64,000 nucleotides of DNA from Amycolatopsis iheyensis (GCF_024703995.1 NZ_JAMXQV010000024.1:1-64000); one strand, 5' to 3'. Numbered from the stretch's first letter, positions 34,407 to 43,737 are shown. The notes: a model not told the origin generated them from the sequence alone. Numbers and translations are program-made.

Positions 34407-35033
34407 ATGATCACTCTGCCCGCCATCTTGCCTGTTCGCACCGTCATACCGCTCGCGCGCACCCAGCACGCGAGTAACCGCTGGCGCCTCGGCGTTGGTG
34501 CCGTTGCGGTACTTGGGTTCGCTGTGAGCGCCTGCAGCTCGGGCGGAGCCGACGTGCCGGCATCCTCGGCAAGCACACCGGCGGCCGTGGTTCCGACCGC
34601 CACGACCGCATCACCCGCCAGCACGGCGAAGCAGAAAGCCGTGGACGCTTACCTGGGTATGTGGCGGGACGTCGCCGCCGTGGCGATCACCTCGGACTGG
34701 CGGTCGCCCCGGCTGGCCGAGCACGCCACCGGTGACGCGCTCTCGGTGCTCTCGCGTCAGCTCTACGCCGATCACTACAACGGCGTGGTCAGCAAAGGCG
34801 CTCCGGTCAATTCGCCGGTCGCCCAGTCCGTCGACTCGCCCTACGAGCCCAAAACGGTCGTGATCCGCGACTGTTCTGATGCGAGCACCTGGCTGAAGTA
34901 CCGGGCGGACAACGGGAAACCGGCCGATGACAAGCCCGGCGGCAAGCACTTGATCGACGCCGAAGTCAAGCTGGCCGTCGATGGTTCCTGGCGCGTGACC
35001 CGCTTCGCCGTGGAACGGACCGGATCATGCTGA
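34407..35033 (+). CDS. Tad-locus lipoprotein
   Basis: A 208-residue protein. A hydrophobic segment ends in a lipobox (AVLGFAVSACSSGG, lipid-Cys at 43), then a Ser/Thr/Ala/Pro linker, and a C-terminal domain of about 130 residues with a cystatin/NTF2-like alpha+beta pattern (AVDAYLGMWRDVAAVAITSD and AEVKLAVDGSWRVTRFAVER). It is the first gene of the plus-strand Tad operon and overlaps the next by 7 nt, so an envelope role in pilus assembly is likely. The long signal region suggests that a downstream start may be used. Confidence 0.65.
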   Translation: MITLPAILPVRTVIPLARTQHASNRWRLGVGAVAVLGFAVSACSSGGADVPASSASTPAAVVPTATTASPASTAKQKAVDAYLGMWRDVAAVAITSDWRSPRLAEHATGDALSVLSRQLYADHYNGVVSKGAPVNSPVAQSVDSPYEPKTVVIRDCSDASTWLKYRADNGKPADDKPGGKHLIDAEVKLAVDGSWRVTRFAVERTGSC

Positions 35034-36046
35034 CCGCGGCGCACCGGTTCGGCATCGTCGCCACCGTCACCTCGGCGGCGATGTTCGCGGGCATCACGCC
35101 GGCGCTCGCGCGGGACTGGTACGGCGACGTCGACTGTGGACAGTCGACTTATCCCGGCTGTGAACTGGGCGCGGGCCAACGCGGCCACGATGCGCCCGCA
35201 CCGGGGTCGGACCCGCAGCCCACCGCGCCGAAAAACCACTCCGGCCAGCGCGACACAACCACGCCGCCGGGAGACCGGATTGTCGGCGGCGAGGACACCC
35301 GGGCGGACTGCTCGTACGTCCGAAGCGACTATCAGCCACCCTCCACCGGAATCCAAACCGCGAGCCATCGCCTCGGCCACTCATCGTCCGACGGCGTAAG
35401 GTTCGCCTCCCTGGAGCGGTCCACCTCGCACGAGCCCCGGCTGGTGCAGGCACCCGGTCAGGCCGGGGCTTGGTACGTCTACCAGTGCTCCGGTCCGGGT
35501 TCGCGCGATGCGCTGTTCCGAGCGCCGGTGTGGATCCCCGACGGGCAAGCCCCCGGCGCGGCGGCGGTGCCCTCGCCGCAGCAACTGGCCGAGCAGGCCC
35601 GCTCGCAGCTGCGGCTGCCGAGCCCGGTAATCGGCTCGAGTCCGGCAGGCACGCAGCTGGTCCGGTTGCCGACGTGGCTGTGGCTGGACCGGGCGATGTG
35701 GCAGCCGCGCTCGGCGACGGCCTCGGTGCCCGCGGTGTCGGTCACCGCGACCGCGACCCCGACATCGGTGTCCTGGTCCACCGGCGACGGAGCCACGGTG
35801 ACCTGTAACGGTCCCGGAACCCCGTTCCCGGCCGGCGGAGCCGCGCAGGCCACGTCGCCGGACTGCGGACACACCTACCAGAAATCCTCGGCCGCGAGTC
35901 CCGGCGAACGGTTCCCGGTCACCGCCACGGTGTCGTGGCGCATCACCTGGGTGGGCGGCGGAGCCGCAGGCGCGTTTCCGGACCTGACCACCAGCGCCGT
36001 CGGCGCACTGCGGGTTGCGGAAGCGCAGGCGCTCGTCACCGGATAA
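35027..36046 (+). CDS. Secreted protein of the Tad locus
   Basis: A 339-residue exported protein with signal peptide (about 1-29, ending ITPALA-RD). The mature chain has four cysteines in its N-terminal part (VDCG, PGCE, ADCS, YQCS), a Pro/Thr-rich linker and a C-terminal PKD-like beta-sandwich (TPTSVSWSTGDGATVTC, then a C-containing DCGHTYQK and SWRITWVGGGAAGAF). Homologous proteins occupy this position in actinobacterial Tad loci; the role is not known. The start overlaps the lipoprotein stop. Confidence 0.65.
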   Translation: MLTAAHRFGIVATVTSAAMFAGITPALARDWYGDVDCGQSTYPGCELGAGQRGHDAPAPGSDPQPTAPKNHSGQRDTTTPPGDRIVGGEDTRADCSYVRSDYQPPSTGIQTASHRLGHSSSDGVRFASLERSTSHEPRLVQAPGQAGAWYVYQCSGPGSRDALFRAPVWIPDGQAPGAAAVPSPQQLAEQARSQLRLPSPVIGSSPAGTQLVRLPTWLWLDRAMWQPRSATASVPAVSVTATATPTSVSWSTGDGATVTCNGPGTPFPAGGAAQATSPDCGHTYQKSSAASPGERFPVTATVSWRITWVGGGAAGAFPDLTTSAVGALRVAEAQALVTG

Positions 36047-36151
36047 GTCCTGCGCACCGTGCCTGCACCACCCGACTTCCGTTTCCTGATCTCGTTCTCG
36101 CTCGCCGCGGATTCCGCGGGCACGGGCGAGCTACACCTGGAGGGACGACCC

Positions 36152-36859
36152 ATGACCAGCACTGACACTCCGGCGCGCGGCCAGAAGCCTGCCGGTGCAG
36201 TGGCGCCGTCGTCGTGGCTGGACCGCACCGGCACACCCGCCACACCGACCTCCCGGCACCCGCGGAGAGTGCCGCATCTGGCTGCCGGGGCAATGCTCGT
36301 CGTGTGCTGCGCCGGCGGAACCGTTTGGTGGACGACCAGCACCCAGGACCGGACGCCGACCCTGGCGGTGGCCAGGGCCGTGACCGTGGGGCACGTGCTG
36401 TCCATGGCGGACCTGCGCACCGTCGATGTCTCCGCATCTGCGGGTACCGTCCTCGTCCCGGCCGACGAAGCTGCCGGCGTCCTCGGTCGACCGATGGCGA
36501 CCAACCTCGGGCCTGGAGCCCTGTTGACCCCGGACGCCGTCGGCGCCGCACAGCTGCCCGTTCCGGGCCGGGCGATCGTTGCTGTCGGGGTCAAACCCGG
36601 ACAATTCCCGCCCGCACTGACCGCCGGCGCCCCGATCACCGCGATCGTCACCGCCGCTGGGACTCAGCCCGCGACCACGGGGCAGGCGCCCGTGGCAGGC
36701 ACGACCTGGCGCGCCATCGTGGCTGGCGTTGCACCGGCGGCCACGGACCAGACGACTGTGGTGTCGCTCGACCTCTCCGCCGCCGACGCCGAGGCGCTGG
36801 CCCAGGTGCCGGCCGACCGGCTCGCCCTGGTGATGCGGCCCGCGGGCGGTGGCCGGTGA
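36152..36859 (+). CDS. CpaB/RcpC-like SAF-domain protein
   Basis: A 235-residue membrane-anchored protein. One transmembrane helix (LAAGAMLVVCCAGGTVWWTT, about 47-66) precedes a SAF domain (VARAVTVGHVLSMADLRTVD, then ALLTPDAVG). CpaB/RcpC proteins gate or stabilise the Tad secretion channel in diderms; in actinobacteria it probably works at the wall side of the membrane. ATG 36152 has GGAGGGA at 36139-36145. Its stop shares bases with the start of the ParA-like gene. Confidence 0.75.
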   Translation: MTSTDTPARGQKPAGAVAPSSWLDRTGTPATPTSRHPRRVPHLAAGAMLVVCCAGGTVWWTTSTQDRTPTLAVARAVTVGHVLSMADLRTVDVSASAGTVLVPADEAAGVLGRPMATNLGPGALLTPDAVGAAQLPVPGRAIVAVGVKPGQFPPALTAGAPITAIVTAAGTQPATTGQAPVAGTTWRAIVAGVAPAATDQTTVVSLDLSAADAEALAQVPADRLALVMRPAGGGR

Positions 36860-37752
36860 TGCTGATCGCGTTGTGTTCCGTTCACGGCTCGCCGGGCGTG
36901 ACCACCCTGGCCGTCGCCCTCGCCGCGCACTGGCCCGACACGAACCGACCCCGCCGGTTGATCGCCGAGATCGACCCGGCCGGCGGCGACCTGGCGATAC
37001 GGTTGCACCTGCCGACCACACCGGGACTGGCCAGCCTCGCCGCCGCCGCACGCCGGCAGCCTCGCCCCCACGTCGTGTGGGACCACACCCAGGAGCTACC
37101 CGGCGGCGCGCGGGTGCTGGTTGCCCCGCCCGGGAGCGGACACGCGCGCGCCGCTCTGCAGATCCTGGCCGGCGCCGCCCACCAGCTGCTGCCCGCTGCC
37201 GCTCGCGAACCCGAGGCTGTTGTGCTGGCCGACTGCGGCCGTGTTGATCCCGGCACCCCGGCCGAGGCGATCGCGCGCCAGGCGGACACGCTCGTTCTCC
37301 TCACCGGTGCCCGCGACGAGGACCTTGCCCACACTGCGGCGCGGCTGAGCGAGCTGGCCCGCTGGACGCCCCGGCGGGGCCTACTGCTCGCCGGCGACGG
37401 CTACCCGACCGCCGAGGTCGAGCGCGAGCTCGGCGTGCCGACCATCGGGCGCCTGCCTCACGATCCGGCCGCCGCGGCCACCTTGACCGGTCATCGACCA
37501 CCACTCACACACCGCCGCCGAGCAGGCGGACTCGCCCGCCATGTCGCCGCGCTCGCGCGCAGCCTGGCAACACCCGCCTCCGCCGCCGTTGCGCCCGCTG
37601 CCACGGCTGCAGGTCAGCAGCACACGGCCGACGGAATCATCGCCCAGCCCTCCCACACCGACCCGTCTCGCGGACGTCGACCTCCATCAGCCGGGAACCT
37701 GTCGCGGGGCAGCAATCCGTCGTCCCCGACCGAGCCGGAGCCGCGGCCATGA
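36859..37752 (+). CDS. TadZ/CpaE-like ParA-family ATPase
   Basis: A 297-residue MinD/ParA-type protein. The deviant Walker A is seen as CSVHGSPGVTTLAVALAA (6-23), where the usual signature Lys is replaced: the motif reads GSPGVTT rather than KGGxGKT. A DPAGGDLAIR segment follows, as in actinobacterial CpaE-like proteins, then VVLADCGRV. The C-terminal ~70 residues are a low-complexity tail. TadZ localises the pilus machine at the membrane. Loss of the Walker lysine is shared by many TadZ proteins. GTG 36856 is an alternative start. Confidence 0.75.
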   Translation: MLIALCSVHGSPGVTTLAVALAAHWPDTNRPRRLIAEIDPAGGDLAIRLHLPTTPGLASLAAAARRQPRPHVVWDHTQELPGGARVLVAPPGSGHARAALQILAGAAHQLLPAAAREPEAVVLADCGRVDPGTPAEAIARQADTLVLLTGARDEDLAHTAARLSELARWTPRRGLLLAGDGYPTAEVERELGVPTIGRLPHDPAAAATLTGHRPPLTHRRRAGGLARHVAALARSLATPASAAVAPAATAAGQQHTADGIIAQPSHTDPSRGRRPPSAGNLSRGSNPSSPTEPEPRP

Positions 37753-39128
37753 CGGCGAGCAGGCGCCCCACGCAACCGAGCGCGGCCCCCATCGGGGCCG
37801 ACGGCGCCGAGCAGCGGCTGCACACGCGGCTGCGACGAGCCCTCGCCACGGAGCTGCCCGCACGCGTCGAGGCCGCGACAGGACCAGCGTCGGGGCCGCT
37901 TCCGCAGGCGCGGCGGCGAGAGATCGGCCGCGACGTCCTCGACGGCGCGATCGCCGCGCACAGCGAGGCCGAGCTGATCGCCGGCCGCGAACTGGTGGAC
38001 TCCGGCACCGAGCAGCGGCTCGTCCAGCAGGTGCTGGATGACGTGTTCGGCCTCGGCGGTCTGCAGCCGCTGCTGGACGACCCGACGGTGGAGACGATCG
38101 CGGTCAACCGCCACGACCGGGTCTTCCTCCAGCACACCGACGGCCGCCGCACTCAGGCCGCCCCAGTGGCCGCCTCCAACGACGAACTGACCGACCTGAT
38201 CCGCACCCTGGCCGCACGGGCGTCCTCGGAGGAACGCCGCTTCGACCGCGGCGCACCCGCATTGAACCTGCAGCTACCCGGCGGCGAGCGCCTGTTCGCC
38301 GTACTGGGATTGACGGCAGGCGGGGTAACGGCATGCACGATCCGCCGGCACGGCTACCTCACCGCCACCCTCGCCCAGCTGCGCCGCCGCGGCACCCTCG
38401 ATGCTGGCCTGGAACGCTTCCTGCGCGCGATCGTCCGAGCCCGGAAGAACACGATGATCACCGGCGGCACCGGCGTCGGGAAAACCACGATGCTGCGTGC
38501 GCTGGCCGACGAGATGGATCCGCTGGAACGCCTCGTGACCATCGAGGACGCCTTCGAGCTCGGCCTCGGGCTGGATCCCGCGCGCCACGCCGACGTCACC
38601 GCATTGCAGGCACGCGAGGCCAACGTGGAGGGCGAAGGCGCGATCGACCAGGCCGAGCTCGTTCGCTGGGGCCTGCGGATGAGCCCGGACCGGGTGATCG
38701 TCGGCGAGATCCGCGGACCCGAGGTCATCCCGATGTGCAACGCCATGTCCCAGGGCAACGACGGCTCCATGGCCACCCTGCACGCCTCGTCGTCGAAGAT
38801 CGCGTTCACCCGACTTGCCTCCTACGCCGCGCAGGGGCCCGAGCGGCTGCCACTGGAAGCCACCGCACTCCTGGTCGCCTCGGCGGTGCACTTCGTCGTG
38901 CATCTCGATCGCGCCGCCGACCGCACGACCCGGGTCATCTCCTCCATCCGCGAGGTTGTCGACGCCGAGGCCGGTTCGGTGATCTCCAACGAGGTCTACC
39001 GCCGCGGCCCAGACCGCCGCGCGGTGCCGGTGGCCGGGGCGTTGCGCGCGGACACCCTCGAGGACCTGATCGCGGCCGGATTCGACCCCGACCTGCTCTG
39101 CCGCCCGGAGGGCTGGTGGACGCCATGA
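37749..39128 (+). CDS. tadA: TadA/CpaF secretion ATPase
   Basis: A 459-residue VirB11-type hexameric ATPase that powers Tad pilus assembly. Walker A GGTGVGKTT is at 239-247, the Asp-box-like IEDAFELGL near 272-280, and Walker B RVIVGEIRGPEVIPM near 313-327; SMATLHASS follows as the His-box. The N-terminal ~100 residues form the usual helical/CpaF domain (VLDDVFGLGGLQPLLDDPTV). The ATG at 37749 overlaps the preceding stop (ATGA), and its own stop overlaps tadB the same way. Confidence 0.9.
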   Translation: MTASRRPTQPSAAPIGADGAEQRLHTRLRRALATELPARVEAATGPASGPLPQARRREIGRDVLDGAIAAHSEAELIAGRELVDSGTEQRLVQQVLDDVFGLGGLQPLLDDPTVETIAVNRHDRVFLQHTDGRRTQAAPVAASNDELTDLIRTLAARASSEERRFDRGAPALNLQLPGGERLFAVLGLTAGGVTACTIRRHGYLTATLAQLRRRGTLDAGLERFLRAIVRARKNTMITGGTGVGKTTMLRALADEMDPLERLVTIEDAFELGLGLDPARHADVTALQAREANVEGEGAIDQAELVRWGLRMSPDRVIVGEIRGPEVIPMCNAMSQGNDGSMATLHASSSKIAFTRLASYAAQGPERLPLEATALLVASAVHFVVHLDRAADRTTRVISSIREVVDAEAGSVISNEVYRRGPDRRAVPVAGALRADTLEDLIAAGFDPDLLCRPEGWWTP

Positions 39129-40057
39129 ACCCCGCCACCACCACTGTCACCGCCGCCGCGCTCGGTCTGGGGACCGCCGTCGGCGTCATCCTGATCGTCG
39201 CCGCGTGCCGCCGAACCGCCGCGGTATCGCCATCCGCCCGTGGTGCCGGACTGGTGCGTGCCATACACGGCTTGGTCGGCAACCGGCGTGCACTGGTCCG
39301 CCTGACGGTGGCGGCCGGCGCGGGCCTGTTGGCAGGGGTCGTGACCGGGTGGGTGGTCGGTGCTGTGCTGGCTTCCGCCGCGGTGTGGTTCCTGCCGCGG
39401 CTGGTCGGCCCGGACCGCACCCACGCCCGCCGGGTCGCGCGGATCGAGGCGATCGCCTCCTGGACGGAGATGCTGCGCGACGTGCTCTCTGCGGCGGCTG
39501 GGCTCGAGCAAGCCATTCTTGCCACCGCCCCGCTCGCCCCGGCGGCGATCCGCGGCGAGGTCGCCACCCTCGCCGCGCGCCTGGAAAGCGGGCAGCGCCT
39601 CGCGCCGGCGCTGCGGGCCCTGGCATCCGAGCTGGACGACCCAACCGCGGACCTCGTCCTCGCCGCCCTCGTGCTCGCCGCCGAGCACCAGGCCCGCCAG
39701 CTCGGCGACCTCCTCGGCTCACTCGCCACCACCGCCCGCGGGCAAGCCGCGATGCGGATGCGGGTGGAAACCGGGCGGGCCCGGACCCGCACCTCGGTCC
39801 GGGTCATCGTCGCCACCACCCTCGCCTTCGCCGCCGCGGTCGTGCTGGCCAACCGCGCCTACCTCGACGTCTACAACACCGCCACCGGCCAGATCGTCCT
39901 GCTGCTCATCGGCGGCCTGTTCGCCGCCGGATTCGCCTGGCTCTCCCGCATCGCAACCAGCGGCCGACCGACCCGCGTTCTGGCCTTGAACGCCCCGGAT
40001 GCGGCCGGAACACCCGACGGTGACGAGCCGATCGCCGGGGGAGGTGAGCGCTTGTGA
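39125..40057 (+). CDS. tadB: TadB-like pilus assembly membrane protein
   Basis: A 310-residue GspF/T2SSF-domain protein. Hydrophobic segments lie near 8-27, 60-100 and at the C terminus (VRVIVATTLAFAAAVVLANR and IVLLLIGGLFAAGFAWLSRI). The cytoplasmic helical T2SSF domain between them reads ASWTEMLRDVLSAAAGLEQA. TadB with TadC forms the inner-membrane platform for TadA. ATGA overlap with tadA; a longer antisense-like frame upstream is rejected. Confidence 0.8.
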   Translation: MNPATTTVTAAALGLGTAVGVILIVAACRRTAAVSPSARGAGLVRAIHGLVGNRRALVRLTVAAGAGLLAGVVTGWVVGAVLASAAVWFLPRLVGPDRTHARRVARIEAIASWTEMLRDVLSAAAGLEQAILATAPLAPAAIRGEVATLAARLESGQRLAPALRALASELDDPTADLVLAALVLAAEHQARQLGDLLGSLATTARGQAAMRMRVETGRARTRTSVRVIVATTLAFAAAVVLANRAYLDVYNTATGQIVLLLIGGLFAAGFAWLSRIATSGRPTRVLALNAPDAAGTPDGDEPIAGGGERL

Positions 40058-40944
40058 TCGCGCTCCTGCTGGGCGCTGGCGCCGGCGTCGGCTGGTGGCT
40101 GCTGCTGACCTGGATCCTGCCTCCCCGCCCGGCGCTGCACGCCCGGCTCGCCCAGCTGCGCACCCGACCACCGGACGCGCCGATCGTCGTCGCAGACGAG
40201 GCGGCCTGGGTCACTGCCTGGGCGCGGTTGTTCGCGCCTGGCCTGCGGAAGCTCGGACTGCCCGGAGCAAAAGTCGAGGCCGATCTGCGGATGACCGGCC
40301 GTGGCACTGACACCCACCTTGCCGCGAAAGCCCTGCTCACCACCGCCGGGCTGCTCGCGCCGTGGCTCCTGCAAGCCCTCCTCGCCCTCGGTGGCCTGTC
40401 GCCGGGCGCCGAGGTTCCGCTGCTGGCCGGGCTCGTACTCGCCGCACTCGGGTTCCTGACCCCCGATCTGGACGCCCGGGGGAAGGCCACCCGGCTGCGG
40501 CGCGAGTTCCGCGACGCGCTCTCGGCGTTCCTCGACCTCGTCGGGATCACCCTCGCCGGCGGAGCCGGCGTCGAGGCCGCCCTCGGCGACGCCGCGGCCG
40601 TCGGCGCGGGCCCGGCGTTCGAGGCGATCCGCCGCGCCCTGCGCACTACACAGCTGACCCGCAGCACCCCGTGGACCACCCTGCGCCGGCTCGGCGAAGA
40701 ACTCGACATCACCGAACTGGCCGAACTCGCCGCCTCGATCTCCCTGGCCGGCACCGAAGGCGCCCGCATCCGCGCCTCGCTCGCGGCGAAAGCCCAAGCC
40801 CTGCGCACCCACCAGGTCACCGACGCCGAAACCGACGCCCAAGCCGCCACCGAACGCATGGCCCTGCCGGTCACGGTGCTGTTCCTCGGATTCCTGGGAT
40901 TTATCGCCTACCCCGCGGTGATCCAAGTCCTCAATGGACTCTGA
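40054..40944 (+). CDS. tadC: TadC-like pilus assembly membrane protein
   Basis: A 296-residue second T2SSF-domain protein, starting with GTG overlapping tadB. It has an N-terminal helix, a mid pair (AAKALLTTAGLLAPWLLQAL and LLAGLVLAALGFLTPDL) and a C-terminal helix (MALPVTVLFLGFLGFIAYPA). The T2SSF core is REFRDALSAFLDLVGITLAG. It partners TadB. The Flp gene follows after 63 nt. Confidence 0.8.
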   Translation: MIALLLGAGAGVGWWLLLTWILPPRPALHARLAQLRTRPPDAPIVVADEAAWVTAWARLFAPGLRKLGLPGAKVEADLRMTGRGTDTHLAAKALLTTAGLLAPWLLQALLALGGLSPGAEVPLLAGLVLAALGFLTPDLDARGKATRLRREFRDALSAFLDLVGITLAGGAGVEAALGDAAAVGAGPAFEAIRRALRTTQLTRSTPWTTLRRLGEELDITELAELAASISLAGTEGARIRASLAAKAQALRTHQVTDAETDAQAATERMALPVTVLFLGFLGFIAYPAVIQVLNGL

Positions 40945-41007
40945 CCGCTCCGTACCCCACTTGAACCCGGGAAAGGCAATGAACCACAACGGAAAGAAGA
41001 CACCACC

Positions 41008-41205
41008 ATGTTGCACCACATCCGGACACTCTGGCAATTGACGCGAGCACGCATCACCCTGCTGCGCGCCGAGCCGGAACGCGGAGAGATCACCACCACG
41101 GTCATCGTCACCGCCCTGATGGCCATCGCCGCGATCGCCATCATCGCGATCATCGTGGCGAAATTGGTCCAGAAGGCGAACTCGATCGACCTCGGGCTGG
41201 GCTGA
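41008..41205 (+). CDS. flp: Flp-type major pilin
   Basis: A 65-residue pilin precursor. A basic leader of about 26 residues (with RAEPERG) precedes the hydrophobic helix EITTTVIVTALMAIAAIAII. Cleavage after the Gly would leave Glu at position +1 and Thr at +5, unlike classical type IV pilins with Glu at +5. The short tail KLVQKANSIDLGLG matches actinobacterial Flp proteins. It is the only small pilin in the locus and so probably the main subunit. Confidence 0.75.
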   Translation: MLHHIRTLWQLTRARITLLRAEPERGEITTTVIVTALMAIAAIAIIAIIVAKLVQKANSIDLGLG

Positions 41206-41206
41206 C

Positions 41207-41632
41207 ATGCTCGGCAGATCCGCCCGAGTTCAGCGCTTGCTGGCTCGTGTGCGGCGCGCTGTGGCGGGCGATCGGGGAGCGGTGACCGTCGAGCTGGTGA
41301 TCGCGACGCCATTGCTGCTGCTGGCGTTGCTGACGATCATCCAGTTCGCGCTGTGGTCTCACGCCACCCACGTCGCGCAGGCCGCCGCGTCCCAGGCGCT
41401 GGCGGCGGCTCGCGTGCAGGACGGCAGCAGCAGCGCCGGACACGCCGCGGGACAGCAGCTGCTCGACGAGCTCGCCGCGGGCCCGCTGCGCGACCCGCAG
41501 ATCGACCTCACGCGGACCGCGACCTCGGCGACGGTGAGCATCCGCGGAGAGGCGACCGCCGTCCTGCCCGGTGTGCACGTTCCCGTGCATGCCGAAGCCG
41601 CTGGGCCCGTGGAGAGGTTCGTCGGCACGTAG
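41207..41632 (+). CDS. TadE-like pseudopilin
   Basis: A 141-residue protein starting at ATG 41207, one base after the flp stop. Leader ending GDRG, then AVTVELVIATPLLLLALLTI: cleavage after Gly leaves Glu at +5, the canonical TadE motif, followed by the transmembrane helix. The soluble part is beta-rich (TSATVSIRGEATAVLPGVHV). A minor pilin or assembly factor processed by the prepilin peptidase at 33738-34388. Confidence 0.8.
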   Translation: MLGRSARVQRLLARVRRAVAGDRGAVTVELVIATPLLLLALLTIIQFALWSHATHVAQAAASQALAAARVQDGSSSAGHAAGQQLLDELAAGPLRDPQIDLTRTATSATVSIRGEATAVLPGVHVPVHAEAAGPVERFVGT

Positions 41633-41699
41633 GCGGCTGCCGTGCCTTGAGACCCCGTGTTGTGGCAGACATTCGACGCTTGGCCGAAAGGAAGACCCG

Positions 41700-42674
41700 A
41701 TGACACAGAAAGAACTGCACTCGACAGGGTCACCGGTGCAGGCAGCCATGTTTCCGGACGGGCCGGATTCGGTGCTGCGCAACCCCGATGTCTCCGAGAC
41801 GCAATGGCACCGGGAACTGGTCCGGGCCGCGTTGTATCCGTGGCTCTTCCTCACTGAACTCGCCGGGATTCTGCTGCTCGTGCTCGCGGGCGTGCTGGGG
41901 GACGGTGTCGCCGCGGTGCTCGCGCTGAGCGCGGGAATTTTGACTGTGAGTGGGAGCGTGTTGGCCGGCTGGCATCGTGCCAGCCGCATCGAGTCCGACC
42001 ACCGTCACGGTCCGGCACGTCCCTGCCGTCTGGACCGGGTGCGGGGAGAGTTCTTTCTCCGTAGCCGCGACTTCAGCGGCCTCGGCACCGCGAGTGCGGC
42101 GGCACGGACGCTATTCACCGGCGTGGACGAGCTCTACCGCAGCCCTGCCCGCGACTGGATCGACCCGGCGCTGTGCACTGAGGTGCATCGGGTGGCGTGG
42201 CAGGCGTTGTGCTGCCTGGACCGCACGCGCGGCGCCCGCGGGCTCGCTGCGGAACTCGCCGCCGACCCCGATTCCGCGGTCGGCGACCTCGCCGCCGCGG
42301 CGCGCCACGCTGTGACCGCCATCGACGACGCGCTGGAGGAGGTCGTGAGCCACATTCACGGCTGCCTCGCGCTGACCCGCGCCTGGGAGGCCAAACTGCG
42401 CCACACCGACCTCACCGCCCGGGCCGAACACACGCTCGCCGCCCTGCCCGGCCCCGACCAGCTGCGGCGACTGTCCGAGGCCGCCGAAGCCCTGCCGCAA
42501 GCCGTGTTCGCCTACATCACCGCCGCCCGCGACGTCACCGACGCCGGACCATTCCCCTGGGAACAGCCCACCCCGTCCCGGCCGCGTCGTCGCCGCGACC
42601 TCGCGTCCCGCCTCAGCGCGCTCTTCGCGAGGACACCGCTCGGACCTCCCCGAGCCGGCGACGGCACGCCTTGA
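41700..42674 (+). CDS. Tad-locus membrane protein of unknown function
   Basis: A 324-residue protein from ATG 41700 with AAAGGAAG just upstream. Two adjacent transmembrane helices (WLFLTELAGILLLVLAGVLG and VAAVLALSAGILTVSGSVLA, about 52-90) are followed by a ~220-residue helical cytosolic domain (RDWIDPALCTEVHRVAWQAL and AIDDALEEVVSHIHGCLALT). I recognise no family. Its place between two TadE-like genes, and a TTGA overlap with the next gene, argue for a role in the pilus machine. Confidence 0.6.
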   Translation: MTQKELHSTGSPVQAAMFPDGPDSVLRNPDVSETQWHRELVRAALYPWLFLTELAGILLLVLAGVLGDGVAAVLALSAGILTVSGSVLAGWHRASRIESDHRHGPARPCRLDRVRGEFFLRSRDFSGLGTASAAARTLFTGVDELYRSPARDWIDPALCTEVHRVAWQALCCLDRTRGARGLAAELAADPDSAVGDLAAAARHAVTAIDDALEEVVSHIHGCLALTRAWEAKLRHTDLTARAEHTLAALPGPDQLRRLSEAAEALPQAVFAYITAARDVTDAGPFPWEQPTPSRPRRRRDLASRLSALFARTPLGPPRAGDGTP

Positions 42675-43135
42675 CAGCAACGGCAGCACCGCGGACGCCG
42701 CGGCACCGGTGGTGGACCGGCGACCGTGGTTCGGTGACGGCTGAGGCCGTGCTCCTCACCCCCATCCTGGTGCTGCTGCTGGTGTTCATCGCGGTCGTGG
42801 TCCATCGCGGTGTCGACGCCCGGATGCGCCTCGACGACGTAGCGCACCAGGCTGCCCGCGCCGCCAGCCTGCAACGCACCACCACCGCCGCGGCCGTCGC
42901 GGCTCGCGACACGGCCACGTCCGCACTCGCGCAGGCCGGGATCGCCTGCCACGACGTGTCGACCAGCACCACGACCACGGCCGCCCCGGGCGGGACGGTC
43001 ATCGTCGTCGTGCGGTGCACCGTCGATGTCGCCCAGGCCCTGCTGCTCGGCGTTGCGAGCCGGGCCGTGCAGGCCACCGCGACCGAAGTCATCGACACCT
43101 ACCGGTCCCAAGCTCAGCTGCCGGAGTTCCGATGA
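42671..43135 (+). CDS. TadE-like pseudopilin 2
   Basis: A 154-residue protein. TTG 42671 overlapping the preceding stop is the likely start, although an internal GTG is possible. Leader ending GDRG, then SVTAEAVLLTPILVLLLVFI with Glu at +5 after cleavage, then a helical and beta-rich mature part with two cysteines (IACHDVS and VVRCTVD). A minor pseudopilin of the Tad system. It converges on the M41-like peptidase gene with 5 nt between stops. Confidence 0.7.
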   Translation: MTATAAPRTPRHRWWTGDRGSVTAEAVLLTPILVLLLVFIAVVVHRGVDARMRLDDVAHQAARAASLQRTTTAAAVAARDTATSALAQAGIACHDVSTSTTTTAAPGGTVIVVVRCTVDVAQALLLGVASRAVQATATEVIDTYRSQAQLPEFR

Positions 43136-43140
43136 GCGCA

Positions 43141-43668
43141 TCAGTGCGCGGACCCCGCGCCCGCGAGGCATGCGCGGACCTGGCGTCCGGTCAGCGTCCG
43201 GTGCTCGAGCAGCCCCGTCGCGACGTGGCCGATCTGCGGCCAGTGCCGGTTGATCAGGTCCCGTGCGATGCCCGCCCACGGGTCGGCCCGTCGAGCGGGG
43301 AGCCCGTACGCCCGGCGCGCGCGGGCGATGAGCCCGAGGTCGTCGTGGCCGCCGTGCAGGTAGGCATCGAGCGTGATGTCCTCGGCCGTCAGGTCCTCCC
43401 GCCGCAGCTCGACCGCATCGGTGGTGTCGAGGATGTGGCGGGCCTGGGCCAGCGGCCCGGCGTGCGCGACTACTGCGACCGAGGACAGGTCCACCTGGCG
43501 CGGCCGGACCGCGGTGAACCCGGCCCGCCCGGTGCCGCGGGGGCGCAGGGTGACATACCGAAGCGAACGGCCCTGCAGCACGTAGACGACTGCGTGACCG
43601 GCCTCGTGCCAGGCGGTCAGCCTGTCCTCGCGCGAGCACGGCGTGGGCGGATGCGGCGCGTCGGTCAC
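43141..43668 (-). CDS. FtsH-like (M41-type) zinc peptidase domain, no ATPase
   Basis: A 175-residue protein containing HEAGHAVVYVLQG (about 21-33), the HExxH zinc site in the form found in FtsH peptidase domains, followed by the M41-like layout RYVTLRPRGTGRAGFTA and later AHAGPLAQARH and TAEDITLDAYLHGGHDDLGL (candidate third zinc ligand Asp). It is a stand-alone peptidase domain without AAA module or membrane helices. GTG 43668 is the start; the gene is opposite to the surrounding tad genes. Whether it acts on pilins is unknown. Confidence 0.65.
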   Translation of the reverse strand: MTDAPHPPTPCSREDRLTAWHEAGHAVVYVLQGRSLRYVTLRPRGTGRAGFTAVRPRQVDLSSVAVVAHAGPLAQARHILDTTDAVELRREDLTAEDITLDAYLHGGHDDLGLIARARRAYGLPARRADPWAGIARDLINRHWPQIGHVATGLLEHRTLTGRQVRACLAGAGSAH

Positions 43669-43737
43669 ACCGGACAGTCTGCTCGACCGCTTGGTGCGTC
43701 GGCTGCGGGGACGCGCGGCGCGGCCGGGTGGCGGCGG

